Shown here: positions 60,732 through 64,000 of the stretch, piece by piece | Numbering within the stretch: position 1 is the stretch's first letter | Layout of the letters: the number at the start of each line of letters is the position of its first letter | Source of the DNA: Lysinibacillus fusiformis | GTDB lineage: Bacteria; Bacillota; Bacilli; Bacillales_A; Planococcaceae | Length of the DNA stretch: 64,000 nucleotides | NCBI RefSeq assembly: GCF_002845985.1 | Contig: NZ_PDFK01000009.1 | Location: forward strand, 94,395 to 158,394 | Direction: 5' to 3' | Position numbers and translations under genes: made by a program | The notes under the pieces: generated by a model | Database searches by the model: none | The model's input: the letters and a program-made list of their open reading frames with translations, nothing else | What the model was told of the DNA's origin: nothing

Positions 60732-61940
60732 TTGACTACAAATGATCATTCCGCTAGTTTTCCGAGTAAAAAAATTAGCTGGAGGGGAACAACCTTACTT
60801 TTAGTCTTCGGAGTTATCTTTATAGCCTCTACATTAAGAATGCCACTAACTGTTGTTGGCCCTATTATATCATTTATCCGTGACGATCTTGGTATTTCTA
60901 ATGTACTTGCAGGCTTTCTAACAACGATTCCATTGCTCGCTTTTGCTACCATCTCACCATTTGCGCCCGTTGTAGCACGCAAACTAGGGCTTGAGCTAAC
61001 ACTATTTTTATCCACTATTTTATTAGCCTTGGGGATTGTTCTACGTTCCCTTGGTACAACGGGGTTACTTGTATTTGGTACTGTACTCATCGGCATAGCC
61101 ATATCATTTGGAAATGTGCTGATTCCAGGATTATTAAAATTAAAATTTCCATACCATGTTGGTTTATTAATGGCATTTTTCACTATGTCGATGAACTTAA
61201 CGGCTGGGCTTGGCGCAGGTATTAGCTATCCTATAGCCAATTCATCATTTGGCTGGCAAGGAGCGCTGTCCATTGCACTTGTACTAGTGGTCGTAACGAT
61301 TTTAATTTGGATACCTCAATTGAAATCAAATAAACCTGAGCCAGCCACTACCTCTAAAATGACGAGTACACCCTTATGGAAGTCACCTGTTACTTGGGCT
61401 GTCACAGGTGCAATGGGATTACAGTCTTTATTATTTTATACGACTGCTGCTTGGATTCCCGAAATCTACATCGCCCAGGGATTGGCTCCTGACAAAGCTG
61501 GTTGGATGTTTTCTATCATGCAATTTTCACAAGTACCAATGGCATTGGCTGTGCCTATCATTGCAAGTAAAATGGCTTCTCAAAGACCTCTTGTAGTGAT
61601 GTTTACATTCTTCTATTTAATAGGCTTTACTGGAGTTGTCATGGAGTGGACAAGTCTTGGGGTACTGTGGATGATTCTTTTAGGTTTAGCAGGAGGTTCT
61701 TCATTTGCCTTAGCGATGATGTTCTTTACACTTCGTACACGCACGGCATTTGAAGCAGCAGATTTATCAGGCTTTGCACAATCATTAGGTTATTTATTTG
61801 CCGCCATTGGCCCTATTCTTTTTGGCTACTTACATGATTTATTTGGTGGCTGGAATATTGCTGGTTGGCTCTTTGTAGCTGTGGCGACCATTCTTTTCTT
61901 TTGCTCAATGAGAGCTTCTAAAGACGAATATGTCCATTAA
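60732..61940 (+). CDS. MFS transporter, CynX/NimT type
   Basis: The 402-aa protein (TTG start with AGGGGGATT upstream) has 12 helices. It starts with FIASTLRMPLTVVGPIISFIRDDLGISNVLAGFLTTIPLLAF and includes the motif near ARKLGLELTLFLS, as in the CynX/NimT branch (cyanate, nitroimidazole and related). Substrate unknown. Confidence 0.84.
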   Translation: MTTNDHSASFPSKKISWRGTTLLLVFGVIFIASTLRMPLTVVGPIISFIRDDLGISNVLAGFLTTIPLLAFATISPFAPVVARKLGLELTLFLSTILLALGIVLRSLGTTGLLVFGTVLIGIAISFGNVLIPGLLKLKFPYHVGLLMAFFTMSMNLTAGLGAGISYPIANSSFGWQGALSIALVLVVVTILIWIPQLKSNKPEPATTSKMTSTPLWKSPVTWAVTGAMGLQSLLFYTTAAWIPEIYIAQGLAPDKAGWMFSIMQFSQVPMALAVPIIASKMASQRPLVVMFTFFYLIGFTGVVMEWTSLGVLWMILLGLAGGSSFALAMMFFTLRTRTAFEAADLSGFAQSLGYLFAAIGPILFGYLHDLFGGWNIAGWLFVAVATILFFCSMRASKDEYVH

Positions 61941-61943
61941 AAT

Positions 61944-61986
61944 AAAGCAGATGGGATAACTGCTCATATTTCCCATCTGCTTTACT
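61944..61986. terminator. Bidirectional terminator
   Basis: AAAGCAGATGGGA / TCCCATCTGCTTT is a 13-bp stem between the MFS gene and the convergent hypothetical gene. Confidence 0.85.
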
Positions 61987-62006
61987 TCTATATAGGTATA
62001 GACGTT

Positions 62007-62537
62007 TTATTTGTCCAATTGCTGTAGTAAGGTTAGCAGTTCAGTAAGACGGTCCGCTGTTTCTTTGTTGTGAGCTATAACTGCTGCAAAAATAGGAACA
62101 GCCTCTTGTAAGAGTATATAACTAAAATAATAATAGCTTACAAAAGCTTTCTGCTCATAACCCTTTGGCGTTTCCTCCTCCCATTCCAGCTCATCATTCT
62201 CTTCGTGATCCATCCATAAATATTTGACATCTAACAGCTCCTGCATAGTTTGAACTGAATAGGATGGGTCTAGATAATCTTCAGAAATTGCATGTGCCAC
62301 AGCTAAATAAAGCTCTACTTCTTGTACAGAGACATCCCCCGTATTTTTGCTAGCAAGCTTTTTTAGAAGGACAAGCAAAGCCCATGGTGTGACCTGCCAT
62401 AGTGTACCTTGATGCTCCACTAACTCAGCTAGCTCTATATATTGCTCCTGTTCAATCAGTTGAGGGATAGCCGTTCCTCTTCCATAAGGTGTCGTCAATT
62501 GTAACCACGGGATACTCGGAATTTGCTCATTCAACAT
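62007..62537 (-). CDS. Hypothetical protein encoded with nitric oxide synthase
   Basis: I start it at ATG 62537; the frame's first ATG at 62558 begins 4 bases after the nos stop. The 176-aa product is acidic and mostly helical, with no signal peptide, and has an Asp/Glu-rich segment (DHEENDELEWEEETPK) and aromatic stretch (SYYYFSYIL). I recognise no family. Tight linkage to nos suggests a partner, perhaps an electron donor adaptor or chaperone, but nothing in the sequence shows a cofactor site. Confidence 0.65.
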   Translation of the reverse strand: MLNEQIPSIPWLQLTTPYGRGTAIPQLIEQEQYIELAELVEHQGTLWQVTPWALLVLLKKLASKNTGDVSVQEVELYLAVAHAISEDYLDPSYSVQTMQELLDVKYLWMDHEENDELEWEEETPKGYEQKAFVSYYYFSYILLQEAVPIFAAVIAHNKETADRLTELLTLLQQLDK

Positions 62538-62562
62538 AGCGTTTCGTCCTCTCCACAATCAG

Positions 62563-63609
62563 TTAATAGCATGGTTTTTGATAAAAATAATTGGGTGTAT
62601 GATAAATATTGACATACGGCTTATGGAAAATATGAGTCGTTGCGGGCGAAAGTGGTGGGATTAGCCATGTCCAGTTGCCTGTAACGTCTCGTCCTGCTGA
62701 TTCCTCTGCTTCTTCAAACAATTTAAACTGCTGAGCAGCTGTATGATGATCGACAATGCTCACGCCTTGTTCTTTGAAAGAATGAAGGACAGCAATATTA
62801 AGCTCCACTAATGCACGATCACGCCAAAGTGAAGCTTGCTTGGTTGTATCAAGATTAAAAACCCCCGCAATAGCTGGTAGCATATTATAACGGTCATGAT
62901 CTGCTAAATTACGTGCACCGATTTCTGTCCCCATATACCAGCCATTAAAGGGTGCGGCTTGAAAATCAATGCCTGCCATTTGAAAACGCATACTTGAAAT
63001 AATGGGTACAGCATACCATTTCATTCCTAATTTCTCTACATCCACTGACTCTGGATGACGAATTGGCACCTCTAAAATATATTCTACAGGAATTGTAAAC
63101 AGCTGCGGAGCTCGCTCATCTACTTGTATAACAAGAGGTAACACATCGAATGGTGTCCTCTCACTTTTCCAACCTAACGATTCACATACTTTAGTAAAAA
63201 CAATAGAATGTGCATCACCAATAACGCCAGCTTCCGTTTCATAGCCTGCATAACGAATTAGCTGATGATTCCATATACGCACTCTGTTCGAAGCAAATAC
63301 TGTTATTGTTGGACGGATTTTTCCACTATTTGTTGCATAATCGATATGCTCCAGTAGTTTTTGAAAAATATCCTGTTCATCTAAAACGGCACGTGCATCT
63401 ACTACATGCAATGATTGCCAAAACAGACGACCAATACATTTGTTACTATTACGCCACGCCACCCGTGCACCAAAAGCTAGCTCCTCTGTTGTTGGGTCGT
63501 ACTCACCTGCATTCTTAATCTGTTGTAATCTATTCGCTAACCAACGCTCTGATTCATCTTGTTCTGTCTGATATAAACTTAAAAATTGCTGGATCTCCTG
63601 TATATTCAT
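62563..63609 (-). CDS. nos: Bacterial nitric oxide synthase, oxygenase only
   Basis: ATG 63609 has GGAGGAATCGAA upstream. The 348-aa protein carries the haem-ligand Cys in ARVAWRNSNKCIGRLFW near residue 58 and the conserved substrate/pterin region FNGWYMGTEIGARNLAD near residue 222. It ends WTWLIPPLSPATTHIFHKPY, typical of bNOS. There is no reductase domain, so it relies on cellular flavodoxin/reductases. It makes NO from arginine, which in bacilli protects against oxidative stress and some antibiotics. Confidence 0.95.
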   Translation of the reverse strand: MNIQEIQQFLSLYQTEQDESERWLANRLQQIKNAGEYDPTTEELAFGARVAWRNSNKCIGRLFWQSLHVVDARAVLDEQDIFQKLLEHIDYATNSGKIRPTITVFASNRVRIWNHQLIRYAGYETEAGVIGDAHSIVFTKVCESLGWKSERTPFDVLPLVIQVDERAPQLFTIPVEYILEVPIRHPESVDVEKLGMKWYAVPIISSMRFQMAGIDFQAAPFNGWYMGTEIGARNLADHDRYNMLPAIAGVFNLDTTKQASLWRDRALVELNIAVLHSFKEQGVSIVDHHTAAQQFKLFEEAEESAGRDVTGNWTWLIPPLSPATTHIFHKPYVNIYHTPNYFYQKPCY

Positions 63610-63814
63610 TTCGATTCCTCCACTTATCCTCATATTAGAGGAACAAAACGACAAGCACCACGAAAATAGCTATAAAAAAACATACATATTGCATATATGA
63701 AATAGTTTGTTCAAATTTATAATGAATCGAATCATGATTAGAAGATATTGTGAATGAAGAAGGAAAAGAGGTGGGCGACATCTTATAGAAAGGAGAAACA
63801 AAATATTAGTCATG
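63610..63814. other. Intergenic region upstream of nos
   Basis: About 200 A/T-rich bases with no gene seen; promoter of nos expected here but not assignable with confidence. Confidence 0.5.
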
Positions 63815-63855
63815 TAAAAAAGCTACTGAACCATTGATAGCGGATTCGTAGCTTT
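63815..63855 (-). terminator. Terminator-like hairpin downstream of tRNA
   Basis: AAAGCTAC / GTAGCTTT stem with TTTTTTAC on the minus strand. It is a second hairpin after the one at 63888-63925. Confidence 0.7.
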
Positions 63856-63887
63856 CACTCTTTACTAATGTATCATTTATTGATAAA

Positions 63888-63925
63888 AGAAAAAGCATGT
63901 AACACAATATTTGTGCTACATGCTT
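63888..63925 (-). terminator. Terminator after tRNA-Glu
   Basis: AGCATGTA / TACATGCT stem followed by TTTTTCTTTT on the minus strand, directly after the tRNA. Confidence 0.85.
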
Positions 63926-63927
63926 GA

Positions 63928-63999
63928 TGACCCGTACGGGATTCGAACCCGTGTTACCGCCGTGAAAGGGCGGTGTCTTAACCACTTGACCAACGGGCC
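63928..63999 (-). tRNA. tRNA-Glu (anticodon TTC)
   Basis: The 72-base cloverleaf on the minus strand has acceptor GGCCCGT/ACGGGTC with discriminator A and a D-arm around TGGTCAAGTGGTTAAGAC. The anticodon stem-loop is CCGCC-CTTTCAC-GGCGG (TTC). The T-arm is ACGGG-TTCGAAT-CCCGT. CCA is not encoded. It is likely the last of a tRNA cluster continuing beyond the right edge. Confidence 0.96.
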
Positions 64000-64000
64000 G

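Overview
The window is from a low-GC, spore-former-type Firmicute. Gene content, protein similarity to Bacillus families and repeat style point to a Lysinibacillus-like member of the Bacillaceae/Caryophanaceae. Supporting signs are RocB-, YpsA-, KimA-, TcyP- and bacterial NOS-type proteins, and T-box, guanine, c-di-AMP and lysine riboswitches of Bacillus type. Sugar uptake for cell-wall sugars appears to be ABC-based rather than PTS-based. The DNA is chromosomal; I see no prophage, CRISPR array or replication origin.

Layout. 1-7.1 kb: end of an EcsC-family gene, a quinone oxidoreductase, an MFS transporter behind a T-box leader (probably tryptophan), an IclR regulator divergent from a RocB-like M20 peptidase, and a soluble chemoreceptor-like protein. 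7.2-14.4 kb: the most unusual region. A Crp/Fnr-type regulator sits among three promoters that each carry a TGTGA-N6-TCACA-like site at the same distance from the -10 box. Two of these promoters also carry Fur-box-like sequences. They lead to (i) an unannotated 33-codon ORF closed by a terminator, just upstream of a DUF1641/NDH-2 operon, (ii) a SAM methyltransferase, and (iii) an operon of a paralogous methyltransferase, a complete NitT/TauT-type ABC importer and a cupin. 14.4-20 kb: a palindrome-rich repeat element, TetR with an MMPL exporter, and a PucR-type regulator with an MsmX-like ATPase. 20.2-27.3 kb: a MurNAc/GlcNAc salvage operon (MurR-like, MurQ, MurK-like kinase, ABC permeases and binding protein, YbbE-like hydrolase). 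It lacks its own ATPase, which the convergent MsmX-like gene could supply. 27.4-36.4 kb: DHA2 exporter with TetR, a two-component system whose sensor has a CxxC motif, DUF418, small ORFs, YpsA, and a TcyP-type symporter.

36.7-38.7 kb: a second copy of the repeat element, interrupted by an intact IS3-family element. Both repeat copies are flanked by duplicated hairpins. 38.7-47.4 kb: split EAL and CBS-GGDEF genes, an AtzG/AtzE-like amidase pair followed by a PucR regulator, EamA, YitT, DUF2252 and UPF0316 proteins. 47.4-49 kb: a gene-poor scar with a tmRNA-3'-end-like sequence, an IS1182-type remnant and a small secreted protein.

49.3-64 kb: housekeeping transport and signalling: guanine riboswitch-xpt-pbuX, c-di-AMP riboswitch-kimA, a PepSY/two-component operon, mntH with an MntR box, lysine riboswitch-lysP, a CynX/NimT-type MFS transporter, bacterial nitric oxide synthase with a partner gene, and tRNA-Glu at the right edge.

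All identifications come from reading the sequence and recalling families. No database search was run.
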